A stretch of DNA of 64,000 nt from Orobanche coerulescens (GCA_033398695.1 CM065805.1:76476762-76540761), one strand, 5' to 3'; positions 33,672 through 45,491 are shown, numbered from the stretch's first letter. Notes: generated by a model from the sequence alone, not told the origin. Program-made: numbers and translations.

Positions 33672-34165
33672 GAGTTAGTATCGGAGAGTGGTTTTTAATA
33701 CTACCTTCCGAGTCATGTCTCATTTGAAATCATCGTCATCAGACTAGTATCATTGGACTTTCGCGTCACGTGTGACCTGTGCAAATGCCGAGCCAATCAG
33801 ACCAAGAACTGTAAGATTTCTAACGCCATGGTATAATTTTTGGCAATAAGGATCATTCATTCATCATTCATTAGTCAACAATCCTCATCATCATTTATCT
33901 TGATTAGGACGATCATGTTAACTCATTAATCACTTAGTTCATTTCACCATTCAGTTGTCGATCTGGAGGATCATATCATTAATCTTGTAACTTGTTCAAG
34001 ATAATCATTTCGAGAATTTCATCAGATAATCATTTCACCTCAGTTAATCACTCATGTAATCACTGTGCTAGAGTGCGTATGCTCATTTTCATCATTTCAT
34101 GACATAATAATAATGTGATATTCATGCGAGAGATATAATCATCATATGACTTTTCCTACTTCAGT
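33672..34165 (+). other. Gypsy-1 leader with degenerate primer binding site
   Basis: Just after the LTR, TAGTATCGGAGAG (33677-33689) resembles TGGTATCAGAGC, the initiator tRNA-Met complement, at about 9 of 12 positions. Gypsy-3 has TGGTATCGGAGC at the same place. The remainder is non-coding up to the gag ATG. Confidence 0.6.
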
Positions 34166-35863
34166 ATGGAGAGAGCAGGCAAAAGACGCGGAGGACAAGG
34201 TCGTGGTGCGGGCCGAGTCCCGACAGCTCGCGTTAATACACGTGCGAACGCGAGGAATAATGTTAACTCATCTAGCAGCGATGCTGCCACTCATTCACCT
34301 GGGCGTGATCATTCACTATCGGGGAGTCGTACCCAGGACACAGCTCAGTCAGAAGGTGTTCGGATTGATCCACTCGCCTTTATGCAGGGCATGATGGCCC
34401 AGATGACTCAGATGACACAACTAATGGAGACGATTCATAATTCAGCTAATCAAAATCAACAGGCTCCTCCGCCGCCACCTCAGAGGCAAGAGAGGAGTGT
34501 GGGCAGTATTATCGGCGACATCTCTCGCCAAAGGCCACCCACATTTGAGGGCTCATCTGAGCCGGCGGATATTGTTCATTGGCTCGAGCATTTTGAGAAG
34601 TTATTTGCTATGGTAGAGTGTCCTGAAGGACACAAAGTTTCAGTTGCGGCTTTCTATCTGGGTAAGAGCGCTCATTCTTGGTGGTTGTCGTTGAAGCCCA
34701 CCGACGGATCATGTACTTGGGATCAATTCAAGACTCTCATGATGGAGAGGTATTATTCGGCCCCACTCAGGGAGGCCAAGCTATCAGAATTACTCATTCC
34801 CGACCCCTCAGCAGACGAGGATGTTCTCGCCATTGCCGAGAAATTTCAGGAACTTCTTCCGTTCGCCTCATCTATCATTCACTCCGAGGCAGATAAGATT
34901 AAGTATTTCAGCAAGAGGTTGAAACCCCGGATGCGGATGCAGTTACTTAATCATAATTGCACCACTCTGGCCGAATTCATTGAGAAGGCTCTTACTTATG
35001 AGCTCACTGCTAAAGAGATTGCTAAGCAGCAACCTTCATCTGCTAGTAAGAAATCGAAGAATCGTAGTCACTCTGAAGGCGGTCAGACAACTTTCAAGAA
35101 GCCTCGTGCGGGCACTACTTTCTCTGAGCGACCTCCTGTGGCACCCAGACCGGCGGAATCGCAGTCCAGAGCGGCCAGTTCGGCCATCACCTGTTTTAAC
35201 TATGGGGATCTTGGTCATGTCAGCACCAAGTGCCCGAGGCAGATTGTCACGTGTCATAACTGTGGGATTGCTGGGCATAAGGCCCGTTTTTGCCAAAGGG
35301 ACTCCAAACCTACTCCGGCATCATCTCAGGCCCCGAAACAATTAGCTGTTCATAATCAGGCCACTCATTCTGCGTCATTCAAGACGACAGGAGCAAATAA
35401 AGGTGGAGCCTTTAGTCATCAGACGGGAGCGTCCGGTGCTGGGACTAGCAAGCCCCGAATTTATGAGATGAAGAAGACCGATGATCCAGAGGCCCGGATG
35501 ATCTCAAGTACACTCGATATTCTATCTCAACCTGCGTGTACCCTTTTTGATACTGGTGCATCGCATTCATTCATTTCCGAGTCATGTTTGAGTAGACTAC
35601 GTCTGGGTAGTGCTACTAGTTGTGAGCCTTATGTCATTGGTCTACCTGATGGTAGAAGAATTATCGGGAACCGTGAGATTCAGAATTGTCTGATTCAGCG
35701 TCATGGCCGTGTATGGCTAGCAGACCTTATTGTGGTAGATTTGCCGAGAGACGACGTCATCTTGGGTATTGATTGGATGGATCGTCATGATGCCATCATT
35801 AGTGTCCGTAAGCGTATGGTCACTATCATTTCAGATGATGGGGTCGAATATGTTTTTCAATGA
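34166..35863 (+). pseudogene. gag: Gypsy-1 gag and protease
   Basis: The ATG at 34166 opens 565 residues. The N-terminus is basic (MERAGKRRGGQGRGAGR). A Retrotrans_gag capsid domain lies at about 125-270 (VHWLEHFEKLF, WWLSLKPTDGSCTWDQFKTL). Two knuckles follow: CFNYGDLGHVSTKC, with its second Cys lost, and an intact CHNCGIAGHKARFC. The pepsin-like protease at about 435-565 has LFDTGASHSFIS and DVILGIDWMDRHDAII. A TGA at 35861-35863, where relatives read on into RGWRPG, ends the frame. This is the best-preserved gag in the window; structural proteins might still be made, but pol is separated by stops. Confidence 0.92.
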
Positions 35864-37383
35864 GGTAATCCTGGCTGTTCTAGTAAGGTCATTAACTTGA
35901 TGAAAGCAGTGAAATTACTCAGTCAGGGGTGTACTGGTTATTGGTGCTATATGACCAAAACCGAGAAATCACCATTAATGTTGCGGATATTCCGGTAGTG
36001 AGGGAATATGCCGATGTATTTCCAGACGAGTTACCAGGTTTGCCTCTATAGAGAGATGTGGAATTCACAATTGAGTTGGAGCCTGGTATGTCTCCAATAT
36101 CGAAGGCACCGTACCGGATGGACCCGACCGAAATGCAGGAGTTGAAGAATCAACTTGAGGAATTGTTCGAGAAAGGTTATATCCGACCGAGTGCGTCTCC
36201 GTGGGGAGCACCAGTGTTGTTTGTCAAGAAGAAGGATGGTTCATTTCGCTTGTGAATTGATTATCGGGAGTTGAACAGGGTGACGATCAAGAATAAGTAT
36301 CCTCTACCCCGTATTGATGATCTTTTAGATCAACTTCAGGGAGCTTCAATATTTTCCAAGATCGACCTAAGATCTGGATATCGCCAGTTGCGAATTCGAG
36401 AGTCGGATATCGCAAGGACAACATTTCGTACACGCTATGGTCATTATGAGTTCGTGGTAATGCCGTTCGGTTTAACTAATGCGCCTGCGGTATTCATGGA
36501 GTTAATGAATCGGGTTTTCATCGACTTTTTGGATCAGTTTGTTGTTGTCTTCATCGATGACATTTTGATTTATTCTCGTGACCGAGAGGAGCACGAGGTT
36601 CACCTTCATCAGGTCCTCGACGTGTTGAGACGAGAATAAATTTATGGAAAGTTTTCCAAATGTGAGTTCTGGATGTCCGAAGTGACATTTCTCGGACATG
36701 TAATTTCATCAGATAGAGTGCGTGTTGATCCTCAGAAGATGGAGGCTATCCAAGATTGGTTACCTCCAAAGAATGTTAAGGAAATCCGAAGCTTTCTCGG
36801 ATTAGCCGGTTATTATCGGCGGTTTGTGGAGGGATTTTCTAAAATTGCTCAACCCTTGACGAACCTTTTGCGAAAGGATAAGAAATACACGTGGTTCGAC
36901 ACGTGTCAGCGGAGTTTTGAGGAACTCAAGAGCCGGTTAATTTCAGCACCTGTACTTTCCTTTCCGCAAGGGATGGAAGGATTCGTGGTTTATAGTGACG
37001 CGTCCAGACACGGTCTCGGATGTGTATTAATGCAGAATAGGAAGGTTATTGCCAATGCTTCACGGCAATTGAGACCTTACGAGGATAATTATCCGACCCA
37101 CGACCTGGAGTTAGCAGCCGTGGTTTTCGTGTTGAAGATTTGGCATCATTACCTCTATGGCGTCACCTGTCAGATTTTCACCGATCACAAGAGTTTGAAG
37201 TATATATTTACTCAGAAGGAGTTAAATATGCGACAGAGGCGGTTGTTGGAACTAATCAAATATTATGATATCGAGATCCTGTACCACCCGGGCAAGGCAA
37301 ACGTGGTTGCCGATGCCTTGAGTCGTAAGTCCGTTCAGGAGCAAATGCTTGCTCGTTTAACAGTTCAGAAGGAGCTTCAATAG
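35864..37383 (+). pseudogene. Gypsy-1 RT and RNase H
   Basis: The protease-RT linker (VINLMKAVKLLSQGCTGYW) is followed by a frameshift and TAG at 36049-36051. RT blocks in order: [33 protein letters not shown] at 36253 (Cys in relatives), [33 protein letters not shown] with intact catalytic Asp pair, TAA at 36637, FLGHVISS. RNase H keeps [33 protein letters not shown] and VADALS. It ends at TAG 37381-37383. Most stops are explained by CAA/CAG to TAA/TAG. Confidence 0.92.
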
Positions 37384-38892
37384 GAATTCCTTAGACCCGA
37401 GATCGAGGTCTGGCTTCAGCGAGTGCAAGAGCAACTTTTCATGTTAGAGATTTCATCGCCACTGGAGGAGGCAATCAGAGAGAATCAGGGTTCAGACCCA
37501 TCATTATTGCGCATCCGTGAGGATGTGGCTCAGGGGAAAGCCCCTGGATTTGTGGTCCACGAGGATGGACTTTGGCGATTTAAGAATCGGTTGTGCGTAC
37601 CGGCGAATTACGAGTTGAAAAACTCGATTTTGAGAGAAGCTCATGCTACCCCTTATTCCGTTCATCCGGGGTCTAGCAAGATGTACAAGGACTTGAAACA
37701 AAATTACTGGTGGAGTAATATGAAAGGAGAAGTCGCAGAATTTGTTTCGAGATGCTTAACCTGTCAGTAAGTCAAGATTGAACGTCAGCGGCCGGCGGGT
37801 ATGCTGAAACCTCTCCCTATTCCAGAGTGGAAGTGGGAAGACATTTCGATGGATTTCATCACGAGTTTGCCGACGAGTCGTCGTGGCATGAATACAATCT
37901 GGGTAATTGTGGACCCTTTGACTAAATCGGCTCATTTCCTTGAGAATAAGGATACGTGGGGTCCCGAGAGACTTGCCCAGTTGTTCATCAGAGAGATAGT
38001 GAGACTGCACGGTACTCCTAAAAGTATCGTTTCCGATCGTGACGGACGATTCGTGTCTAATTTTTGGAAATCTGTTCATCGTGCTATGGGAACTCAGCTT
38101 AATCTCAGTGCTGCTTTTCATCCTCAGTCCGACGGACAATCAGAGAGGACTATTCAGACATTAGAGGACATGTCGAGGGCATGCGTCCTCGATTGGTAAG
38201 ATGATTGGGAAGCCCATTTACCATTGATTGAGTTCACGTACAATAATATTTGGCATGCTTTGATTAATATGGAACCTTATGAGGCCTTGTACGGTCGTCG
38301 TTGTCGATCTCCTTTGTGTTGGGACGACTTATCACAGTCAAGCGGCACCGAGCCTGATATGCTTATAGCCGCCCGTGAGAAGGTAGCTTTGATCAGGAGT
38401 CGTCTGTTGACCGCTCAGAGTCGACAGAAATCATATGCAGATAATCGTAGTCGACCACTAGAGTTCGAGATAGGTGACCACGTGTTGGTTAAGGTTTCCC
38501 CAAGTCGAGGCATTTTCCATTTCGGAAAGCGGGGAAAGTTGAGTCTGAGATTCATTGGGCCGTTTGAGATTTTGGAACGAGTAGGAGAGTTAGCTTATCG
38601 ATTGGCTTTACCTCCGGCGTTGAGCCGAATTCATAATATGTTTCACGTCTCTCAATTGCGGAAGTATGTTGCCGACCCGAGCCACATACTTCAGTTCGAC
38701 GAAATCGAGATGGTGGATGATCATTCGTATGTGGAGCATCCTATACGAGTTTTAGAGCGACGAATCATACAGTTGGGGAACAAGACGATTCCTTTGGTCA
38801 AGATTCAGTGGTCTAGACACGGAGTCGAAGAGGCTACTTGGGAAACCGAGGAGAGTATGCGGGAGAATTATCCCGAGTTGTTTGACCCTTAG
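37384..38892 (+). pseudogene. Gypsy-1 integrase with C-terminal chromodomain
   Basis: The HHCC finger shows HPGSSKMYKDLKQNYWW and CLTCQ, followed by TAA at 37768. The core has all three acidic residues (MDFITSLP, SDRDGRF, DGQSERTIQ). TAA at 38197 follows ACVLDW. The frame from 38224 holds TYNN, YGRRCRSPLCW, the GPFEILERVGELAYRL module and a chromodomain (PLVKIQWSRHGVEEATWETE) and ends YPELFDP. Chromodomains of this class target integration to heterochromatin marks; that is family knowledge. Confidence 0.92.
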
Positions 38893-38926
38893 TTTCGGGG
38901 ACGAAACTCTTTTTAAGGGGGGAGTA
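38891..38926 (+). other. Gypsy-1 hairpin and polypurine tract
   Basis: The stop codon TAG overlaps AGTTTCG-GGGA-CGAAACT (38891-38908), a perfect 7-bp stem. The polypurine tract AAGGGGGGAG (38915-38924) follows, then the LTR at 38927. The same hairpin occurs in Gypsy-2, -3 and -4. Confidence 0.8.
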
Positions 38927-39276
38927 TGTAATACCCGGTTGTAATTCATTCATTTTCATTCAGTATTAATTAGTCAGTAATTATCATTCAGTAAACTTCA
39001 CTCATTATTAATCACTCTTCATTCATGATTCATTCATTGCGTCCACTGTTGGCATGTTGTAACCGTATATCAGTTACCGATCGTCATTTCATCTCCATTT
39101 ATAGATCGAGACGGGATTATTATCACTTTCATCGTGATTGGTAGTCTTGTACTGGAAGTATCATCTTTGGCATGTGTTGGACTTGTTCACTTTCACATAC
39201 GTATGGTATGTCGGATCATTCATCAATCGTAGCGAGGAATCGGAGTTATCGGATTTTCACCTTGTCCAGCAACGAG

Positions 39277-39941
39277 TTACGGCCGTAAGGATTGTAGGTT
39301 ACGGCCGTAACAGATGTTCGTTGTTTTCAAGCCATTTTGGACGAACGAGACTTACGGCCATAAGGTTGTGACATACGGCCGTAAGTTGAGCAGGTACGGC
39401 CGTAAGGCTTGGCCGGTTACGGACGTACTTGTCCAGCAGGCTGCCCAGGCATTTTTGGCCGAAGGCGAGTTACGACCGTAAGATGGATAGGATACGGCTG
39501 TAAGTGGTATTCGTAAATTTCAGGTTTTGTCGGACGAGAGGGACTTACGGCCGTAAGGGTTGCGGCATACGGCCGTAAGACGAGGAAGGTACGGCCGTAA
39601 GACTTGGCCGGATACGACCGTACGTTACAGGCAGGGTGCCTGGTCATTTTCGACGGAGGGGGCTTACGCCCGTAAGTTTGGCCGGATACGGCCGTATCGT
39701 TCGAGTTACACCCGTAAGATGTGTGGGTACGGCCGTAGGGATGTCGGCAGGTGTTTTAGACGAGGGCGAGTTACGCCCGTAAGTCAGGAGTGGATACGGC
39801 CGTAGGGCTGTCGGCAGGTGTTTGGATGAAGCCGAGTTACGGCTGTACGAGTTGGCCAGTTACGGCCGTAAGGCCGTTGACCTGGGATGTTACGGCGGTA
39901 AGAAGGCCGAGTTACGGCCGTAACTTCCAGCAGTTTATAAG
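39277..39941 (+). promoter_or_regulatory. Gypsy-1 3' LTR palindrome array and TATA box
   Basis: About 22 TTACGGCCGTAA-type sites. Relative to the 5' LTR, one extra unit of about 20 bp (ACTTACGGCCATAAGGTTGT) is present near 39350. The last palindrome (39912-39923) again ends 12 nt before TATAAG. Confidence 0.75.
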
Positions 39942-40131
39942 GAGTTGGCCGGGACTTTTTCTTCATTTTCACCTTTTCTTTCACTTTGTTCCGAGAGAGA
40001 GCACTTGAGGGAGGGATTTTCCATCATCAATCACTTGAGTGTTAGATTTTCATCATCTTCATTCATTTGGGAAGCTTGGATACTCGATTTAACTCGTGTT
40101 CATCGGATCGAAGTGGTTGGATCTTCAAGAG

Positions 40132-41227
40132 GTAATTTCTTCAACATCTTGGATTTCGATTTTGTATTGAGATATGATGTTTTGGACATTATAATCATGT
40201 TATATGGAGGGATATGCATATGATTATGAGTTTGTATAAAGATTCAATGGATTTACGAAGGATTATTCAAGAACACTTTGAATATTGAGTTGGATTTGGG
40301 GGGTTTCGATTAATTGTTGTTGTAATCACGGATTTGGATATTCATTTTGGATTATTTATCATTTGGAAGATGTTTTGTTGGTTTGAAGAACTTTTTGGGG
40401 TTTTGATGTTAGTATAATTGAGGTTGGGTTGTTATCAATCGGAGATTGACCGCAACATATTCGATATAATGCCCCAATGAACTTGGTTTAGTCGTATTGC
40501 CGTTTTGAGTCCGTTATAATCGTGTTTGATTCGTATATTGAGCGGATTGTTGGTAATTGTGTTATTCAAGGTATTTCGAGCGACCGACATTTCATTTAGG
40601 ATGTTTGTTCGTGGAAGGACATTCTTCATCGGTGTTGTGTAAGTTAATTCTTACTCGGTTAAAAGGATATTCATTCCTTTTGTTGTTGTTCATTCATAAT
40701 CATAACTCATTCATCATTGTATTAACCGTATTGAGACTTGTAATTGTCGAATAATCACTTCATTAACGAGGAACGACGGTTCCAATCATTTCATTGAACT
40801 ATCATTCACTTCACCATTATTTTCATCTCGGTGAGTCATTCATGACTTTGTCGGATTATCATTCATTGGTATTCATTATGGTCATTCTCATTCATATGAC
40901 CTTCTGGGTTCATATTGCATGGCCGGGTGCGGATGTGTGGAATTTTTAGTCGAGCACGCGATGGTCATGTATTGGGATCGATACATTGGACTGTGCACAC
41001 GGTAACGATTACCTCCGTGAAACTAATTAGGTACAAGGACGGGTGTGTCCGGTCATTCATCTTGTGCACTTGCACAGAACATTACGGGCGTACTATGATA
41101 CTCCTCTTCAGCGTAATTCATAACTAAGGATATTTCATAACAAAAGATAACTCATGATTGTGTATTTTCAACCCTTGAGGATTGTTGTTCTGTGTAACTG
41201 ACCCCGTTGGGGGATTTTGGTTTTCAG
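40132..41227 (+). other. Predicted intron in Gypsy-1 3' LTR
   Basis: Donor AAGAG/GTAATTTC and acceptor TTTTCAG/GTCACGG conserved from the 5' LTR. Confidence 0.45.
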
Positions 41228-41560
41228 GTCACGGCAAGGCAAAGGCACGGGAAGAGCATGTTGATGGCGAGGAGTCCCAATGATACTAGTAGGGGGGCCT
41301 GATCTTTTCAGTCATTCATGTTGTTGTCATTTATTTTCCGCTGCAGACTTTCATTTGGATACTCCATTTCATTCAGTGTTGTGTATTTTATCTTCATATA
41401 AAATATACTAGTATTCGGTATTGTCCTGGTGTTTGTACTTAAACTCCTCATCGGAGTATTTGGTAATATAATGTGGTTCGGTACTACAATTATATTATTT
41501 AATTCATCAGTTTTCATTCGCCTGGTGGGTCCCATTTGGGGATCCACGGCACTGTAATAT

Positions 41561-42171
41561 TGGATCCCTTATGTTGAATTTAGAATCTAGTTTTACTCTT
41601 TATTTAGATGATGTACTTGTATTGCCCAAGGGGCATAAAATTATTATATCACTTCTAGTAATGGACCGAAAGTGATTTTACTTCTTTATTGGATATGGGT
41701 CCTGTCAAATTTATTTTAGAAATAAAGTGGTTGGTACTGCTACATTATTAAATGGTTTATACCATTGCATCTAAAGAATAAAGCAACTCTGAACACTATA
41801 ACTAGGAGCGCGGTAGGCATGAAACAAACCAAGCACTTAAGTGGCATCTCAGACTTGGTCATGTTGGTCAGACCATGGTTCGTAAAATAGAGAAAGATGG
41901 GCTTACATGTCCATTGGGATCAGATCCCTATCCAACTTGTAAATCTTGCGTTTAGGGCAAAATGACTAAGGTACCCTTCACAGGGACTTTTGAAAGAGCT
42001 GCTGAAAAACTTGGATTTATCCATACCAATGTTTGTGGCCCTTTTGAAGTGGCACGAGATAGCTTTTAGTATTTCATTACATTCACTAATGACTATACTA
42101 GGTATGGGTTTATGTACTTAATGAAATATAAATCTGAAGCTTTCGATAAATTCAAGTAATTTAAAGCCCTA
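41561..42171 (+). pseudogene. Copia-E protease end and integrase, part 1
   Basis: Resumes after Gypsy-1 with DDVLVLPKGHK, the protease end. The GAG-pre-integrase reads WHLRLGHVGQTMV and CKSCV before a stop (TAG replaces Gln/Lys), then GKMTKVPFTGTFERA. The core start is IHTNVCGPFE, with the first catalytic Asp changed to Asn as in Copia-D, and FITFTNDYTRY. Two more stops follow before the MITE. Confidence 0.85.
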
Positions 42172-43064
42172 GGCTGTGTTTAGCACTAGCTTTTCAGCTA
42201 GCTTTTCAGCTCGAGGAGCTTCTTTGACCTTTGACTAAAAAAAAAGCTTGTTACGTGAACGCGCAGCTTCTTAAATCAGCTAGCTGATCAAAAATATCCC
42301 TGTCCTAAATTAGAAAAAAAAAAAACACCAACTGCTTTCCATCATCTATTCTCTCTATCGCCGCTGCTCTGCAATATCTCTCAGCACCGCTCAACGGTAA
42401 ATTATGTTCCAACCTTGCTTTACTAATTATTCGTGACAACACTGGAATTTTGATATGGTGAAGTGATGATCTAGTTTAGTTACTTTTCCTTTTTATAGAC
42501 CACATGAAAGGTCATGATTTTTGTATCGCCACTTATATTTATATTGTTGGAACCTTTATTATACATTTTGTTATTGTGTACTTGTTCGCAACCAGCATAA
42601 TGATTAATACATCCATCGCTCTTTAAAATGACAGGTGCACTATACAACCGATTTTTTCCTTATTAAGTTATAATACTCCCAAATATTTCTTTCAATTTCT
42701 GATGATTTTTAATGACGTTATTAAGGTTGCGGTGAAAAGTATATTGTAATATATTTGAATAATTAGAGGAAAAGAATGATGTACTTTTATTTTTGAAAAA
42801 AAGATGGACTATAATATGATGATAAAGTTTAAAAGAAAAGAAAAATAAGAGTAATGCCCTTAAATGTCATTTTACAAAATACCAGCTACTTAATCAGCTA
42901 ATCTGCTAAACACCTACATTAAAATCAGCTAGCTTATTAGCTACCTAACCAGCTACCTAACCAGTTAGCTATCAGCTATCTAACCAGCTACCAGCTGGCT
43001 AATCAGCTATCAGCTAGCTTTCAGCTACCAGCTAGCTTTTCTGCTAGTTTTGCTAAACACAGCC
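42172..43064. mobile_element. MITE-like element with subterminal AGCT repeats (893 bp)
   Basis: Inverted termini GGCTGTGTTTAGCA and TGCTAAACACAGCC. The target duplication is ambiguous because the flank resembles the terminus: CTA (42169-42171, 43065-43067), CCTAG or AGCCCTAG all fit. The uninterrupted site is seen in Copia-A (GGCCCTAGTCGAG). Both subterminal regions are rich in CAGCTAGC/ATCAGCTA motifs (42185-42290, 42880-43045). No ORF. PIF/Harbinger or hAT; undecided. Confidence 0.8.
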
Positions 43065-43242
43065 CTAGTTGAAAACCAAACAGGTAACCGTGTTAAGACT
43101 CTTTGGTCAGACCGAGGTGGAAAGTACATGAGTACTGAGTTTGACGAGTTTGTAAAAGAACTAGGAATAGTGTCATAATTCACTCCTCCATCTACTCCAC
43201 AATTAAATAGTGTATCCGAAAGAAGTAATCGAACCTTGTTGG
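43065..43242 (+). pseudogene. Copia-E integrase, part 2
   Basis: Continues with LVENQTGNRVKTLWSDRGG (catalytic Asp), then a stop at VS*FTPP, TPQLNSVSERSNRTLL (catalytic Glu), and is cut at 43242 by Gypsy-2. Confidence 0.85.
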
Positions 43243-43624
43243 TGTAACACCCCCAAGATATTCAGGGTATATTACAGCGCCGTGGACCCCTACATGGGAT
43301 CCACCAGGCTAAATAAATAATACAACTCGTTTAACCATCTTCGTTAGCGAGAAACACACAACACCATAACAATAATTAAATGAAATCCCCCAGTACAACC
43401 AGTAAACAGGACATCACTCAAATTCACAAATACAATTTAACATACAAAACATATCCCAATTCAAAAGTGCCTAAGTACTCGCGAGTACTATCTATAAGTT
43501 CACAAGTTTGGAAAACAACACATCAAAATGGACAATAGAAATAAGGGGCTCCATTGCACATGTCAACATTCCCGACCAGCATCCTCATACTGCTCCAATG
43601 CCCGCTTGACCGGCTGAACGCCAC

Positions 43625-44462
43625 CTGAAATTCATAACAAGAATTTCCCCACAACGGGTCCCCAAAGGGGTTAGCAATTACACTAGTACAAGTAATCAAG
43701 GCAAACCATTCACTTACACATTTCATAGTACATGCATCAATTCATTTCAAAATCCAAAACCAGACATGTCTTTACCGAAAAACGAACAGTTAATAATCAA
43801 TTTGCATAGGACCGGGGCAAAACCACTGGTCCCATTCGAGGCCTCTAAGGACCCTCCCGAACTGGCCATAATCATAAAACAAATCATGCACAGGCATCGC
43901 CTAGGGCCAGGGCGAAACCACTTATCCCATTCGAGGCCTCTAAGGACCATCCGGAACTTGCTAGCGAACAAGCTCGTAAATCCGGAGTGAGGTCACGGAT
44001 TCCCCCGAGGCCCCGTCGGACCCTCCCGGAGTGAGCAAAGCACACACATATTATACATCACCATTTCATGTTAAGCACAAAGGTTTCCAAAAATACTTGC
44101 CTTGAGTAATTAACGACGACACGGAGGGAATGGAGAACAGCCACGATCGCTAGGAACCGACAGACCCGATCCTAACGATTCGAAGAATACATTCACAACC
44201 ATTTCTAAACGAGTACGGAAATGGAATACACCCGGAAACCCACCTACGATCCATGTAAATTCGTATAAAACAACAACAAGGGAGGATCGCAACTGAACCC
44301 TCTCGATTTCACAATACCACGAAATTTACCATGAACTCATAGGGAAAACATGAATACCATTAAGATTAATCATATACATCATGAGTAATCAACAACACGG
44401 AATGAATCGGACATTAAATACAAAATCCCCAAATTCCCCAAAATAGGGTTCTAAAAGTTTAC
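43625..44462 (-). other. Predicted intron in Gypsy-2 LTR
   Basis: Minus strand donor CCGAG/GTAAAC at 44462, about 180 nt downstream of the TATA-like box; acceptor ATGAATTTCAG/GTGGCG at 43625. 838 bp. Confidence 0.5.
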
Positions 44463-44636
44463 CTCGGACCGGAGACGAAGAACACGCGTAGATGTTGTTA
44501 ATACACACCAAAAACTCAAGAAAGATAATGGATTGAAGTTACAAGGCTTCAAATCGCCTGGAAATCGTTCAAAATTGTCTAGGATCGGAGAGGAGGAAGA
44601 AAGGATGAAAATGGCCGAAATCGGACATCTCCTGGG

Positions 44637-44973
44637 TATTTAAACCTAGGCCCGGTTATGTACGTTATCCCTGGACAGCTAACATACATTAGCTTCTTAA
44701 CGTACGTAAGCCTTCCAGACTTACGTACGTAATGCATCAGCAAAACCTTCTGTCCAAAAACACAAAGGTCATTACGTACGTTATGAGAAGGCTCTTACGT
44801 AAGTAATACCCTAGGCTAACGTACGCAACATCAAGCTCGTAGCGTACGCAAGGGGCTGGCAGAGCCTACTACCCGATATACTGAACACTATTACGTATGT
44901 AACAACAATGAAGTTACGTACGCTAAACATAACACGTAACGTATGTTAAGTATAGACCGTAACGTTCGTTATG
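44637..44973 (-). promoter_or_regulatory. Gypsy-2 U3: TATA-like box and TAACGTACGTTA array
   Basis: The TATA-like TTTAAATA (plus 44637-44644) is followed upstream by about 12 sites of the TTACGTACGTAA/TAACGTACGTTA type between 44656 and 44973. The nearest starts 11 nt from the box. Confidence 0.7.
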
Positions 44974-45491
44974 TCCTCCCAGAACAGGACTGACAAATAG
45001 GCAAGAGGTGAACCGGAAATCAAACGCGTCGATTAACAAAACATGAAGATACGAACACATAGGGTTCGAGACGATGAACCTAAGTGTTGAAAGAAACCAT
45101 GTTTCCGACTACCCGATGGTTCGGAAAACAACAACAAACGTAATTACCCCATAACTTTGGGAAATTACGAAACGGCCTACAACATCCGAAACACACGATA
45201 CATGATCGAAACACCAAACAAAAGCTCACAACATGCATAGTAAAATAAGATGGATTTACGGCAACCCCGAAACGGCAGTTCCGAACAACAATTACGAGAA
45301 CCAAACCAAATAGCGATGGAAATGACATTAAACGCAGAATTGAGTAAAACTGGTCCGAAACAAACTCGGATGACAAAAAGTACCGTATTTAATATTCTCA
45401 AAATATCAATACGGTTACAAGCGAGTCACTAAAAATGAAAAATACACCAAGATGGAAAATACCGGGAAAAGGAAAAAATGCGGATATTACA

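Larger units (their letters stand above)
31071..41560 (+). mobile_element. Gypsy-1: chromodomain Ty3/gypsy element with both LTRs
   Basis: 5' LTR 31071-33671, leader, gag-protease, RT/RNase H, integrase, chromodomain, polypurine tract, 3' LTR 38927-41560. The pol order and C-terminal chromodomain place it among plant chromoviruses, most like the Tekay/Del group (inference from motifs). The LTRs differ by several percent by eye and by small array indels. The last 22 bases of the 3' LTR and about 17 bases of flanking Copia-E are deleted, so no target duplication can be seen. Confidence 0.95.
38927..41560 (+). repeat. Gypsy-1 3' LTR, lacking its last 22 bases
   Basis: Starts TGTAATACCC. It carries the palindrome array, TATA box 39936-39941 and predicted intron 40132-41227. 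It ends at ACTGTAATAT, where the 5' LTR continues for 22 more bases to TTACA. It contains about 34 bases near 40740-40775 that the 5' LTR lacks. Confidence 0.92.
28616..43242 (+). mobile_element. Copia-E: Ty1/copia element, split by Gypsy-1 and a MITE, cut by Gypsy-2
   Basis: Leader, gag, knuckle and protease start (30079-31070) continue after Gypsy-1 at 41561 with the protease end and integrase, then after the MITE at 43065. At 43242 Gypsy-2 begins within the integrase (SERSNRTLL). The rest lies beyond the window. Closely related to Copia-A. The 5' limit is uncertain and no LTR is recognised upstream. Confidence 0.8.
43243..45491 (-). repeat. Gypsy-2 3' LTR (2249 bp)
   Basis: Plus-strand limits TGTAACACCC and GATATTACA. 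Contains the TACGTA-type array, TATA-like box and predicted intron. The ORFs at 43523-44292 and 45080-45432 match nothing. Confidence 0.92.

Noticed and set aside
45080..45432. ORFs in the Gypsy-2 LTR
   Set aside because: Located in the U3 part of the LTR, overlapping on both strands, without domain or homologous frame in Gypsy-3 or Gypsy-4.
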